Assembly: GCF_904846065.1 (NCBI RefSeq)
Contig: NZ_CAJGZV010000001.1
Span: 1,488,001 to 1,552,000 of the forward strand
Reading direction: 5' to 3'
Length of the DNA stretch: 64,000 nt
DNA from: Psychrobacter immobilis
GTDB lineage: Bacteria > Pseudomonadota > Gammaproteobacteria > Pseudomonadales > Moraxellaceae
The stretch's first letter is position 1, and the number at the start of each line of letters is the position of its first letter. Under the pieces are notes generated by a model that was given only the letters and a program-made list of their open reading frames with translations, did no database searches and was not told the origin of the DNA. Of the stretch, positions 1-9,403 are shown in pieces. A program made the position numbers and the translations under genes.

Positions 1-1365
1 GCAGGGTTTGAATTGCAACCTACGTTGTCTTCAGTATATGTCGCTGGTTATCGTATTGGCATGATTGTCGCAGGCGCAGGCGCACTTTATTTAGCAAGTT
101 ATTTTGGCTCTTCTGAAGAGCTTTATAATTATGAAGCATGGCGCAATACTTACTATACGATGATGGGTGTCATGTCAGTCGGTTTATTAACGACGTTTGC
201 TATTTATGAGCCAGCAGCACAGTCATTAGAAATATATAAACAAAAAAGAAATTTAAAAATATTTTCCATATACGCGGCTTTTCTCCTTATCCCTGGTGTG
301 ATTTATGGATTGCCAGTATTCGTCAGCACCTTTGCAACCAGAGTATTGAGTAGGCCTTTAACGTTAATACCTATTGAGTACTTGCCAGCGATTAATATGT
401 ATTTCTTGATGGTAATGGCATGCGCACCTTTCTTAATGATATTTTTTATTTTAAATCAACCCAAAATAGTGAACAAAATTGACTCAGTTGTACAGTCTCG
501 TGATGACAATATTAGAATATTATTCTTATTTATCTTGTCAGTTTTTGCGTTTATAGGCGCTTTTGTATTTATAGGTAAAATATTCCAAGCTCCTGATGAC
601 AGTGTTTTTCTAAAGTTTTTGATAGAAGTAGTGAGATTGTTGGGTAGTGTGGCTGTGGCTATGGTTGTGGGATATGCGCTTATATCAGTCGGGCTGGCAA
701 AAAAAGAGGTGGCAAAAAGATTGTGGGTAGAGCCTATTGCTGATTTTTTCCGTCGCTATGGTAAGCAGGCAATACTGTTGCTATTGTTGATAGGTTTTTA
801 TCGTGTGTCAGATATTGTCGCAGGCAATCTATCAAACGTTTTCTACGCTAAGATGGGTTTTACTAAAATTCAGATTGCTGACGCGGTCAAATTTCTGGGA
901 TTGTTTATGACGATTGCAGGTGGATTTTTAGGTGGCCTTGTTGCTCAAAAAATGAAGATGATGCATGTCATGTTGATTGGTGCTATAGCATCGAGTACAA
1001 CCAATCTTCTATTTATTCTATTGACCTATCATCCTGGTGATATGAATTATATGTACCTAGCAGTGGTTGTTGATAATTTGGCAGCAGGTTTTGCGACTGC
1101 TGTTTTTATTGCATTTTTATCAGCGCTTACTTCAGTTAAGTTTACCGCTGTACAGTACGCTATATTTTCATCACTCATGACTTTGTTTCCAAAAGTACTG
1201 GGTGGGTATTCAGGTGGCATTTCAGACAACATTGGATTTGCCAACTTTTTCTTAATCACATTCTTGATTGGGATACCTGTCTTGATACTTATTTATTTGG
1301 TAGACAAGCATGTGGTTATTGGTAGCAATGACGATCCAGTTGAACTTTCTACCAAACTTGAGTAA
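1..1365 (+). CDS. AmpG-like muropeptide permease (MFS), 5' end outside window
   Basis: Inner-membrane MFS transporter resembling AmpG, which imports anhydro-muropeptides for cell-wall recycling. The reading frame is open from base 1 with no start codon, so the N-terminus lies to the left of the window. About 454 codons are present and encode many hydrophobic segments. The family-typical VAGYRIGM stretch is near the visible N-terminus, and an AmpG-like second half follows (a WVEPIADFFRR linker, then a GFYRVSDI helix and a late VDNLAAGFATAVFIAFL helix). Two large periplasmic or cytoplasmic stretches make it longer than a minimal MFS. prmC follows 27 bases downstream on the same strand, so cotranscription is possible. 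Substrate is inferred from family likeness only. Confidence 0.75.
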   Translation, partial: AGFELQPTLSSVYVAGYRIGMIVAGAGALYLASYFGSSEELYNYEAWRNTYYTMMGVMSVGLLTTFAIYEPAAQSLEIYKQKRNLKIFSIYAAFLLIPGVIYGLPVFVSTFATRVLSRPLTLIPIEYLPAINMYFLMVMACAPFLMIFFILNQPKIVNKIDSVVQSRDDNIRILFLFILSVFAFIGAFVFIGKIFQAPDDSVFLKFLIEVVRLLGSVAVAMVVGYALISVGLAKKEVAKRLWVEPIADFFRRYGKQAILLLLLIGFYRVSDIVAGNLSNVFYAKMGFTKIQIADAVKFLGLFMTIAGGFLGGLVAQKMKMMHVMLIGAIASSTTNLLFILLTYHPGDMNYMYLAVVVDNLAAGFATAVFIAFLSALTSVKFTAVQYAIFSSLMTLFPKVLGGYSGGISDNIGFANFFLITFLIGIPVLILIYLVDKHVVIGSNDDPVELSTKLE

Positions 1366-1392
1366 TCAATTTTAATAGGTGATGAACTATAT

Positions 1393-2304
1393 ATGACAGC
1401 ATCAAGTATTCGTCAAATAAAGCAGCACATTCAGCAATTGACGAATGAGACTGCAAATAGCAAGCTACCGTCATTTTGGCTAACAGATTGGCTGTTGTAT
1501 GTCGTCGAGAAGCCTGCGATATTTTTAATAACGGATGAAGATTACCAATTAACTGATAGTGAATTTGAGCAATTCAATGCAGGTGTAAAAAAGATGCAGC
1601 AAGGAATGCCACTTGCGTATTTGACTGGTCAGCAAGAGTTCTGGTCGCTGATATTTACTGTTAATGAGCACACTTTAATTCCGCGACCTGATACTGAGAT
1701 ACTGATTGAGCAAGTATTAACTTGGATAAAATATCAGCCAAACAGTGTCAGCAGCCCAAAACGGTTATTGGATTTAGGGACGGGTTCAGGTTGTATTGCG
1801 ATTAGTCTTGCACATGAGTTAAATACGCAGCGTTCAGACAGTGAGGCAGAAAGTTGGCAAGTCGTTGCGGTGGATATGTCGCCAGAAGCGCTCAAGGTTG
1901 CTCAGCACAATGCAGTTATCAATGATGTTGCTGATATTGAGTTTATACAAAGCAGTTGGTATGACGAGCTGCCCAGTCATGGCGAGCTATTATTTGATGT
2001 GATTGTGTCCAATCCTCCTTATATCGATGAGGAAGATGAGCATTTAGCACGCCTTGTAGCCGAACCTATTAGTGCCTTAAGTGCTTCCAATCATGGGCTT
2101 GCCGATATAGAGCATATCGTAGGACAGTCACCGAAATACTTGCGTGTCGGTGGGCTACTGGCTATCGAACATGGTTTTGACCAAGGTGATGCCGTTCGCA
2201 AGTTGTTTGTAGACAGTGACTTCGAATCTGTGCGTACAGTACAAGATTATGGTGGTAATGATCGTGTTACGCTGGGTCAAATTAAGTCATCAGATTTTTG
2301 TTAG
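1393..2304 (+). CDS. prmC: Release factor glutamine methyltransferase PrmC
   Basis: S-adenosylmethionine-dependent enzyme that N5-methylates the glutamine of the GGQ motif in peptide release factors RF1 and RF2, in the cytoplasm. The protein has 303 residues, slightly longer than the usual 275-290. An N-terminal helical domain is followed by the SAM-binding DLGTGSG motif near residue 127 and the catalytic NPPY motif at residues 207-210. The ATG at 1393 follows an AGGTGATGAA stretch that can serve as ribosome binding site. The next gene starts 35 bases after the stop, so the two are probably one transcript. Identification is secure from the two motifs and overall layout. Confidence 0.95.
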   Translation: MTASSIRQIKQHIQQLTNETANSKLPSFWLTDWLLYVVEKPAIFLITDEDYQLTDSEFEQFNAGVKKMQQGMPLAYLTGQQEFWSLIFTVNEHTLIPRPDTEILIEQVLTWIKYQPNSVSSPKRLLDLGTGSGCIAISLAHELNTQRSDSEAESWQVVAVDMSPEALKVAQHNAVINDVADIEFIQSSWYDELPSHGELLFDVIVSNPPYIDEEDEHLARLVAEPISALSASNHGLADIEHIVGQSPKYLRVGGLLAIEHGFDQGDAVRKLFVDSDFESVRTVQDYGGNDRVTLGQIKSSDFC

Positions 2305-2339
2305 TAGACTTTTTTAATAATAGGTTATTGGTAATAAAT

Positions 2340-3134
2340 ATGGCGCACACATCAGATGAAGGGCAGTTGTTGGATGAAGAGCTGCTGCGTTATGCAAGGC
2401 AGATATTATTAGACGGTTGGGATATTGACGCTCAACTACGCTTAAAATCAGCTCGGGTGGTTATGATAGGGGCAGGCGGGCTTGGTTGTCCTGCTTCTGA
2501 GACGCTGGTGCGTGCAGGACTTGGGCAAATTCATCTGATAGATGATGACATTATTGAAGCCAGCAACTTGCAGCGCCAAACGCTGTTTTTACCTGAGGAT
2601 ATCGGTCAAACTAAGGCGCTAACAGCGGCGCACATGTTAGAGCGTATTAACCCTTTCATTACCGCTCGCGGTACAGTTGCAAGATTGAGTGAAGATAATG
2701 CTTATGAATTGCTCGATATGGCGACAGGCAAGCCTGATTTGCTTTTAGATTGCACCGATAATTTTGCTACGCGTGATGTCATCAATCGTATTAGCGTGCA
2801 CTATAAAATCCCGCTATTATCTGCCTCAGCGATTGCGATGCAAGGTCAGTTAGCCTTATATGAGCCGCAACTAAACACTGGTTGTTATCATTGCGTGTTT
2901 GGTTCGGTAGTACTTGATGCAGCGGCTGATGAGCGTACGTGTGCCAACTCAGGTGTGCTAGCGAGTACCACTGCTATCATGGGTAATTTGCAAGCGAATG
3001 CTGCCCTGCAGTATTTGGGATTAACCAAAAATCCACTGACAAATAAGCTATTAGTATGGGATGGTAGCCAGATGCAGCAACGGCTGATGGGCTATCGCCA
3101 AGATGCCGCGTGTCCTGTCTGTAGTAGTCATTAG
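2340..3134 (+). CDS. moeB: MoeB/ThiF-type adenylyltransferase (HesA family)
   Basis: E1-like enzyme that adenylates the C-terminal glycine of a ubiquitin-like sulfur carrier, MoaD (molybdopterin synthesis) or ThiS (thiamine). A 264-residue protein results from the ATG at 2340. A TTG at 2298 would add 14 residues and overlap prmC, so ATG is preferred. The nucleotide-binding GAGGLG motif is near residue 44, followed by the ASNLQRQ stretch that contacts ATP. Two CxxC pairs (CYHC and the C-terminal CPVC) fit the zinc site of the family. No other molybdopterin or thiamine gene is in this window, so the partner carrier cannot be told from context. MoeB is the closest overall fit, and ThiF or HesA remain possible. 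Confidence 0.85.
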   Translation: MAHTSDEGQLLDEELLRYARQILLDGWDIDAQLRLKSARVVMIGAGGLGCPASETLVRAGLGQIHLIDDDIIEASNLQRQTLFLPEDIGQTKALTAAHMLERINPFITARGTVARLSEDNAYELLDMATGKPDLLLDCTDNFATRDVINRISVHYKIPLLSASAIAMQGQLALYEPQLNTGCYHCVFGSVVLDAAADERTCANSGVLASTTAIMGNLQANAALQYLGLTKNPLTNKLLVWDGSQMQQRLMGYRQDAACPVCSSH

Positions 3135-3220
3135 TGATTGTTCATTAGTGGTTGTGTTGCTTGTTATTATTTATGATCGCCTATTCTCAAAAACCTTCCT
3201 TATGACCATAGTTGTTTTTT

Positions 3221-4573
3221 ATGAAAATTCATCGTCCGCATTTATTAAAGCATACCTTCAATGTCATGAACCGTGTTCGCCAAACAGCCAGCGTGGCAGG
3301 TTTATCTGCGCTGAGAGTGGCAAAAGGTGAAAAGCCTGATGCCACATTATTAAAAGAAACGTTTGAGCAATTGGGCACGACTTATATCAAGATTGGTCAG
3401 TTTATCGCCAGTACGCCGTCACTGTTTCCACGTGAATATGTAAAAGCTTTTCAGAGCTGTTTGGATCAAACCACGCCATTATCTTATGCTTATATTGAGC
3501 AGGTATTGAAAGAAGAGTTGGCCGTTGATGGCATGACGCTTGATGATAAGTTCGCCCATATCGACTCAAAGCCACTAGCATCAGCTTCTATTGCGCAAGT
3601 GCATGCGGCACGGTTGCATAATGGCGATGAAGTCGTATTAAAGGTGCAAAAGCCTGACGTCGAGACCATTATGCAAACGGATTTGGGCGTATTGCATGGG
3701 GTGACTAAGTTACTTGAGATTCTGATGCCGTCGATGAAGTTTGCCAGTATTGCGCCGATTATCGATGAGATTCGCCTGCGCATGCTTGCCGAGACAGACT
3801 TTATCGCTGAGGCACAAAACATCCGCGATTTTCAGCAGTTCTTAGCCGTATCAGGTAATACGCGCGTGGTAGCACCCAACGTATATGAAGAGCTGACTAC
3901 CAAGCGTGTACTAACCATGAGCCGCTTGTACGGCGTATCTATGGTCGATGAGTCGCTCATGCGTCAGTATTGTGCTGATCCTGCGCAAGTCATGGCGGAT
4001 ACCTTAAATACGTGGTTTGCCAGTCTCATGCTGTGCAACAGTTTTCATGCTGACCTGCATGCGGGCAATTTGATGCTATTAACCGATGGTCGTATTGGCT
4101 TCTTGGATTTTGGTATTGTCGGTAAGCTAAAAGCTGAGAGTTGGCGTGCATGCATGGGTATGATGCAAGCCATGCAGGACAGTGACTATCAAGCGATGGC
4201 GCGCCATATGATTGATATGGAAATGACCCATGGTGGCAATAAAGTCGATGTAGTGGCGTTGGGTAATGATTTGCAGCGTATGATGAAGACTATTATGGCG
4301 GAGGACAAATCCTTTACCAGTGGTGTGCCTTTTAATAGTAAAGAGCAAGCCGATGAGTTAAATAAAATGATGCTTGAGATTGTAGAAGTCGGTAAGCGTC
4401 ATGGTATTCATTTCCCACGTGACTTTGCTTTATTGACCAAACAGATGCTATATTTTGACCGCTTTATGCGTACACTTGCGCCTGATATGGATATGTTTAG
4501 TGATCAACGCGTACAAATGCTAGGACACACAGAAACAAATGTGACCATGCCGCCAACAGTAAACGTATCGTAG
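3221..4573 (+). CDS. ABC1/UbiB-family kinase-like protein (AarF domain)
   Basis: A 450-residue member of the atypical kinase family that includes UbiB, which supports ubiquinone synthesis, and related ABC1 proteins. The family hallmarks are visible: the alanine-rich nucleotide loop in KPLASASIAQVHAARL, the lysine of VVLKVQKP, the catalytic-loop-like HADLHAGNLML and the metal-binding DFG in GFLDFGIVG. Unlike classical UbiB there is no clear pair of C-terminal membrane helices, so it may be a soluble ABC1 paralogue. The ATG at 3221 is preferred over an upstream TTG at 3212. It follows moeB after 86 bases. Substrate is unknown from sequence. Confidence 0.85.
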   Translation: MKIHRPHLLKHTFNVMNRVRQTASVAGLSALRVAKGEKPDATLLKETFEQLGTTYIKIGQFIASTPSLFPREYVKAFQSCLDQTTPLSYAYIEQVLKEELAVDGMTLDDKFAHIDSKPLASASIAQVHAARLHNGDEVVLKVQKPDVETIMQTDLGVLHGVTKLLEILMPSMKFASIAPIIDEIRLRMLAETDFIAEAQNIRDFQQFLAVSGNTRVVAPNVYEELTTKRVLTMSRLYGVSMVDESLMRQYCADPAQVMADTLNTWFASLMLCNSFHADLHAGNLMLLTDGRIGFLDFGIVGKLKAESWRACMGMMQAMQDSDYQAMARHMIDMEMTHGGNKVDVVALGNDLQRMMKTIMAEDKSFTSGVPFNSKEQADELNKMMLEIVEVGKRHGIHFPRDFALLTKQMLYFDRFMRTLAPDMDMFSDQRVQMLGHTETNVTMPPTVNVS

Positions 4574-4667
4574 TTTTCGCTTGTATGTTTGATTATTAAT
4601 CCGCCGCTGCTCTTGAATGCTCTAACACAAAGGATTGTGTGCTAATTGCCGCAAAAATGGCTCTGTC

Positions 4668-5924
4668 ATGATGACTGCTCTCAAAAGCCGTGCTTTTCCT
4701 CATATTACTAATGAAGCTGCCATTGCCTGTATCGGTATGTACTGCATGGCAGTCGTCATGGGCTATGGGCGTTTTTTGTTTACTGCCACCTTGCCCGATA
4801 TTATGGTGCAACTGTCGATTTCAACGACGATTGCAGGCTGGCTTGCCTCTATCAATTACATCGGTTATTTTATCGGTGCCCTCATCGCCATGTTTGTGCC
4901 TCAGCGCTCGACGTGGCAAGCGCTGACACTGTGGGCAATGATAAGTGTCGTCACAACGATGCTACTTGTCGTACCTGATATGTCATTAACTGTATGGTAT
5001 CTCATTCGTCTAATCGCAGGTATTGCAAGCGGGGTAGCGATGATTTTAAGCTCATCGTTTGTGATTCAAAGCTTAAGTCCTGAACGCCGTTCTGTACTGT
5101 CGGCAGTACACTACGCAGGTATTGGTGTGGGCATCAGTGCCTCTGCCATACTGACGTGGTGGTTGTTAGTATTAGGCTATCATTTTGATGTCATTTGGTT
5201 GGTAGCAGGCTTTACAAGCTTACCTCTGGTATGGCTACTCTATGCGGTAAAACCAAGACAAGCACACGGTTCCGACTTGCTGCGGACTGATCCTACACAG
5301 CACGTGTCAGTGCATCAAACCTATTTGAGCTTTAAGCGCGCTTTGTATGAGGCCATTGCTGGTCATCGTAAGGCTATTGCTTTGCTGTCAGCGAGCTATG
5401 TACTGGCGGGCTTTGGTTATATTACCTCTGCGACTTTTTTGCCAGTCATGGCAGCACAGCGCCTCACGACGCAGACGTATGCTGGATTGCTCATTTGGCT
5501 AGTCGTTGGTGTGTTTGCGATGTTATCAAATCCACTGTGGGGCGCACTTGCCAAGCGAATTGGTGAAATTAAAACGTTAATAGGCTTAACGATATTACAA
5601 GCATTTGGGATGTGCCTGCCCATATGGTTCGACGGCGCTATTGGTTTGTACGGCAATGCTGCTATTTTAGGTTTGACCTTTGTGGGGATGGTGTCGATGA
5701 CGCTCACTTTGATTAAAAACATCAATCCTGATTACTCAAATTTGCTGATAGGATTGGCAACTTTGGCTTATGCATTGGGTCAGTTTTTGGGACCATTGGT
5801 GACGGTAGCATTGGCAGGGCAGGACGACAATTTCAATGCAGGGTTACTCGTTGCCGCCGCTGGATTGATGGTTGGACTGGTGCTATTGCTATTGTTTCGT
5901 CGACAGCCACCGACTACTATTTAA
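4668..5924 (+). CDS. MFS transporter, YbfB/YjiJ type
   Basis: Polytopic inner-membrane protein of about 418 residues with roughly 12 hydrophobic segments. The first helix carries the GYGRFLFTATLPDIM stretch typical of the YbfB/YjiJ branch of the major facilitator superfamily, and a G-rich SGVAMILSSSFV segment follows at the fourth or fifth helix. The start is uncertain: tandem ATG codons at 4668 and 4671 are preferred over a TTG at 4635, and none has a strong ribosome binding site. It overlaps the end of the convergent Lrp-type gene by 4 bases. No substrate can be assigned, since members are mostly uncharacterised. Confidence 0.8.
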   Translation: MMTALKSRAFPHITNEAAIACIGMYCMAVVMGYGRFLFTATLPDIMVQLSISTTIAGWLASINYIGYFIGALIAMFVPQRSTWQALTLWAMISVVTTMLLVVPDMSLTVWYLIRLIAGIASGVAMILSSSFVIQSLSPERRSVLSAVHYAGIGVGISASAILTWWLLVLGYHFDVIWLVAGFTSLPLVWLLYAVKPRQAHGSDLLRTDPTQHVSVHQTYLSFKRALYEAIAGHRKAIALLSASYVLAGFGYITSATFLPVMAAQRLTTQTYAGLLIWLVVGVFAMLSNPLWGALAKRIGEIKTLIGLTILQAFGMCLPIWFDGAIGLYGNAAILGLTFVGMVSMTLTLIKNINPDYSNLLIGLATLAYALGQFLGPLVTVALAGQDDNFNAGLLVAAAGLMVGLVLLLLFRRQPPTTI

Positions 5925-6409
5925 ACCACACTACGATTAAATATTTCTCGCAACTCAAAACTGGTATGTACTTGAGCGACACCTTCGATACGATTGAGCC
6001 TATGTAATAAAAACTCCTCATAATGTGCCATATCGCGTACCCTTACCTTGATAAGGTAGTCTTCTGTACGACCCGTGACAATGCTACAGCTAATGACTTC
6101 ATCAAAGCTCTGAATCTTATGCTCAAATTGTTCAAAGCGCTCAGCCGTATGGCGATCCATGCTAATCGCGATAAAGACGGCGAGCGGGTAGCCAAGTTTT
6201 TGCGCATCTGTTTTGGTGTGATAACCCGTGATAATACCAGCATCTTCTAAGCGTTTAATACGGCGTGCACAAGGCGTGGCTGACAGGTTGACGCGTTCGG
6301 CAAGCTCGGTGATACTCATACGTGCCTGAGTTTGCAATACGCGCAAGAGCTGTCGATCGATCTCATCAATATCGGCTAAATGTGGACTATCCAGATGACT
6401 GTTTGGCAT
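5921..6409 (-). CDS. Lrp/AsnC-family transcriptional regulator
   Basis: A 162-residue DNA-binding regulator of the leucine-responsive/feast-famine family. The N-terminal helix-turn-helix lies in ITELAERVNLSATPCARRIKRLEDAG at about residues 34-59, followed by a RAM (ligand-binding) domain with the VTGRTEDYLIKVRV strand. It is transcribed divergently from leuA across a 217-base AT-rich gap. This suggests, without proving, that it senses an amino acid and acts on leuA, itself, or both. The 3' end overlaps the convergent MFS gene by 4 bases. The effector cannot be read from sequence. Confidence 0.92.
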   Translation of the reverse strand: MPNSHLDSPHLADIDEIDRQLLRVLQTQARMSITELAERVNLSATPCARRIKRLEDAGIITGYHTKTDAQKLGYPLAVFIAISMDRHTAERFEQFEHKIQSFDEVISCSIVTGRTEDYLIKVRVRDMAHYEEFLLHRLNRIEGVAQVHTSFELREIFNRSVV

Positions 6410-6626
6410 GACCTGTTGCTTTATTAGTGAATTCAGCTAATTATACTGAGTAAATTGTATTTTTTCACTAAAATAGTGTCATATATTATCAAAGAAAGCT
6501 GATTTCTATTGCATAAACTCTGATATTATTATGGTATAAACATTGGTTATCTCGTATGATAAACATGAATCTAATCACCAGCCGTCCAGCTAAAACATAA
6601 ATTCCCATATCATCTAAGGATTGATT

Positions 6627-8411
6627 ATGTCTGACCAAGCCAAACGCACTGTAGCCTCAACGACTGCAAAGATTACACCCAAAAATGCCGCTTTTGATTA
6701 TAAAAAGTATCGTCCATTTGCTTTTGCGCCATCGCTGTCAGATCGTACTTGGCCGAGCAAAACGATTGAAAAGTCACCAATCTGGACAAGTGTAGATCTG
6801 CGTGATGGCAACCAAGCACTGATTGATCCGATGACGATCGAACAAAAAATGCGTTTTTTTAAAACGTTGGTTGAGGTTGGTTTTAAAGAGATTGAAATTG
6901 GTTTTCCATCAGCGGCGCAGGTTGAGTTTGATTTTGCTCGTAAACTTATCGAAGAAAATCACGTCCCGGATGATGTGACTTTGCAGGTATTGGTGCAGGC
7001 TCGTGAGCATTTGATCGCCCGTACGTTTGAGTCATTGAAAGGCGCGAAGCGTGCGATTGTCCATGTTTATAATTCAACCTGCCGTATCCAACGTGAAAAG
7101 GTCTACGGTAAAGACAAAGCTGAGATTAAAGAAATTGCTGTTACTGGTGCTAAATTATTGGTTGAATATGCGGCTAAATACCCAGAAACAGAGTGGGTAT
7201 TCCAGTATTCACCAGAGAGCTTTAGTCAAACAGAAACTGAATATGCCGTAGAAGTCTGTGATGCGGTCTGTGAAGTATGGCAGCCACAAAATGGGCAGGA
7301 AGTTATTTTAAACTTGCCAGCGACGGTTGAAGCGTCTATGCCCAATGTTTTTGCCGACCAAGTCGAGTATTTCTGCCGTCATCTTGCCCAGCGTGAGCAT
7401 GTCATTATCAGCTTGCATACGCATAATGACCGTGGCTGCGCGGTTGCAGCAGCAGAGCTTGGGGTATTAGCGGGTGCCGATCGTATCGAAGGTACGCTAT
7501 TGGGTAATGGTGAGCGTACGGGTAATATGGATATCATGGTCATGGCGATGAACTTGTTTAGTCAAGGTATCGATCCAGAGCTTGATTTTAGTAATATGAG
7601 CGAAATTGTACAAGTGGTCAGCGAATGTAACAATTTGCCCTTACATCCGCGTCATCCATATGTCGGCGAATTGGTCTTTACGGCCTTTAGCGGCTCACAT
7701 CAAGATGCCATCAAAAAATCTCTCGATTATAACGAAAAGCATCAAAACGAGACGGATAACGTTTGGGATGTGGCTTACTTGCCAATTGATCCGGCACATA
7801 TCGGTCGTAGTTATCAGGATGTGGTACGTATCAATAGCCAGTCTGGAAAAGGCGGTGTGGCTTATATCTTGCAGCGCAACTATGGCTTTAATTTGCCGCG
7901 CTGGATGCAAATTGACTTCAGCCGCGTGGTACAGAAGCAAGCTGAATCAGCTGCTCGCGAATTGCAGAATGATGAAATCTTACAAACCTTTGAAGACACG
8001 TATCTACAGCAAGGCAGTTTTGAGCTATTAGATTATACGGTCAATAATAAAGGCGGTGAAGTCTACTTTACTGGTCAAGTACAAATGAATGGGGACATCA
8101 TTAATATTGATGGCACTGGTAATGGTCCATTATCATCGTTTATTGACGGCCTTGCCCAGCACACTGGTAAATCGATACATGTCATCAACTACGCTGAGCA
8201 TGCGATTAATCCGCAGCACAATAGCGGTGATGGCATCGATGATGATACCAATAATGACAACAAAACTAATGCGAATGCGGCGGCTTATATCCAACTAAAT
8301 GTAGATGGTGAGGTTTATTCTGGCATTGGCACTTGCAGCAGTACTGTATCAGCGATGCTTAAAGGCGCATTGTCAGCGTTTGCTCAAGCAGTTATTACTG
8401 CCACTGCTTAA
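6627..8411 (+). CDS. leuA: 2-isopropylmalate synthase LeuA (long form)
   Basis: Catalyses the first committed step of leucine synthesis, condensing acetyl-CoA with 2-oxoisovalerate. 594 residues from ATG 6627, which has TAAGGA six bases upstream; a TTG at 6621 is rejected. The protein matches the long LeuA class found in actinobacteria and Acinetobacter. The catalytic barrel carries the DLRDGNQALIDP motif near residue 60 and the HTHNDRG motif (the second histidine and the first aspartate class residues bind metal). A C-terminal regulatory domain follows, where leucine normally binds. Within that domain, residues around 535-555 form an Asp/Asn-rich hydrophilic insert (GDGIDDDTNNDNK). It is the only leucine gene here, and a strong hairpin ends the unit. 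Confidence 0.96.
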   Translation: MSDQAKRTVASTTAKITPKNAAFDYKKYRPFAFAPSLSDRTWPSKTIEKSPIWTSVDLRDGNQALIDPMTIEQKMRFFKTLVEVGFKEIEIGFPSAAQVEFDFARKLIEENHVPDDVTLQVLVQAREHLIARTFESLKGAKRAIVHVYNSTCRIQREKVYGKDKAEIKEIAVTGAKLLVEYAAKYPETEWVFQYSPESFSQTETEYAVEVCDAVCEVWQPQNGQEVILNLPATVEASMPNVFADQVEYFCRHLAQREHVIISLHTHNDRGCAVAAAELGVLAGADRIEGTLLGNGERTGNMDIMVMAMNLFSQGIDPELDFSNMSEIVQVVSECNNLPLHPRHPYVGELVFTAFSGSHQDAIKKSLDYNEKHQNETDNVWDVAYLPIDPAHIGRSYQDVVRINSQSGKGGVAYILQRNYGFNLPRWMQIDFSRVVQKQAESAARELQNDEILQTFEDTYLQQGSFELLDYTVNNKGGEVYFTGQVQMNGDIINIDGTGNGPLSSFIDGLAQHTGKSIHVINYAEHAINPQHNSGDGIDDDTNNDNKTNANAAAYIQLNVDGEVYSGIGTCSSTVSAMLKGALSAFAQAVITATA

Positions 8412-8443
8412 TTTTTTTATGATCGTCTTAATAACTTGTAGCT

Positions 8444-8496
8444 ATAACGCTGTCGCTTCTTGTCTTTGGCAAGTAAAGCGATGGCGTTATTTTTTG
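8444..8496 (+). terminator. Rho-independent terminator of leuA
   Basis: ATAACGC and TCGCTT arms with CTTG pair with CAAG, AAGCGA and GCGTTAT across a 7-base loop, interrupted by one TG/TG mismatch, and are followed by a T run. It lies 33 bases after the leuA stop codon. Confidence 0.85.
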
Positions 8497-8670
8497 CATG
8501 AAAAACGACAGTCTATATGCAGAAAGTAGACATTTATGACTATCGCCTATCTTGCAGTTGGCTAAAGCATCGCGACTAATAGCATAATGTTACTTGTGTT
8601 TTTGATGTCTAAGACTTACGCTAATGTACATAACTCATATTATTATATTATTATAAACAAAAGGTTAATT

Positions 8671-9291
8671 ATGGAACCTATCTCACTTGCTTCATTTTCA
8701 TTGGCTGCTATTTTGGCGTCATTGCCAGTAAATGGCGAAGTGGTCACTAAACCGACTATTACCACTCATATCAGCCCAGCTATCGCGGGACAATGGGAAA
8801 TCGACTTAGACAGTAGTATCACGATGACCAAAGAAGCCAAAGCCAGACAAGCTGTAGCAAAAGAGCTGAAACAGACAAAAAGTGATGAGCCAGAAGTGAC
8901 TGCTGGCACAGAAGGCGGTGTCCTTGTGCAAAGTGAAAAGCGCGTCCTTAATATTAAGCCCAATACCAACAACCAGTTAACGGCTTCTGCCAAAAAAGCA
9001 AACCAGTGCCGAGAGCTATACAATTTTGCGGCCGATAATGAGATGTGGGCAGTGAGTGGCAAAGAGTGGACATATGGTCGTTACCTAATCACGCACCGCG
9101 AAGAAGGGCTGCCCATTATTGCGCTAAAAACAGTCTATGACAACAATGAGGTAGATTGTTCAGGTAACCAAATCGACCAAACTGACGAAGCGTTGATTGC
9201 GTTTTTAAACCACGATGGCAACCAAATGCAATGGTGTGCGGATCCTGATGGTAATGAATGCTTTATGAATTTTAATAGAGTGTTGCCATAG
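8671..9291 (+). CDS. Hypothetical protein, possibly exported
   Basis: A 206-residue protein that I do not recognise. The ATG at 8671 is preceded by AAAGG; an upstream ATG at 8587 would add 28 residues without a clear ribosome binding site. The first 25 residues (MEPISLASFSLAAILASLP) are hydrophobic but lack a basic start, so export is only a guess. The middle is rich in Lys, Glu and Thr. The C-terminal half has four to five cysteines (CRELY, VDCSG, WCADP, ECFMN) that could form disulfides. The gene stands alone between the leuA terminator and a bidirectional terminator shared with the acc operon. No function is assigned. Confidence 0.6.
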   Translation: MEPISLASFSLAAILASLPVNGEVVTKPTITTHISPAIAGQWEIDLDSSITMTKEAKARQAVAKELKQTKSDEPEVTAGTEGGVLVQSEKRVLNIKPNTNNQLTASAKKANQCRELYNFAADNEMWAVSGKEWTYGRYLITHREEGLPIIALKTVYDNNEVDCSGNQIDQTDEALIAFLNHDGNQMQWCADPDGNECFMNFNRVLP

Positions 9292-9345
9292 CACTTTATC
9301 GTTAATCATAAGACTTAAGACCATTTTTTCTACAATAAAAACATA

Positions 9346-9378
9346 AAAACCGCTATCTAAATAGATAGCGGTTTTTTT
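9346..9378. terminator. Bidirectional terminator between 8671 gene and accC
   Basis: AAAACCGCTATCT pairs perfectly with AGATAGCGGTTTT around a 4-base loop, with A run before and T run after, so it can stop transcription from both convergent sides. Confidence 0.9.
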
Positions 9379-9403
9379 ATGTTTAACAATAAATCAAAGT
9401 AGG

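Noticed and set aside
6556..6600. 15-codon frame MINMNLITSRPAKT before leuA as a possible leucine leader peptide
   Set aside because: Only one leucine codon, no run of Leu codons and no terminator/antiterminator hairpin before leuA.
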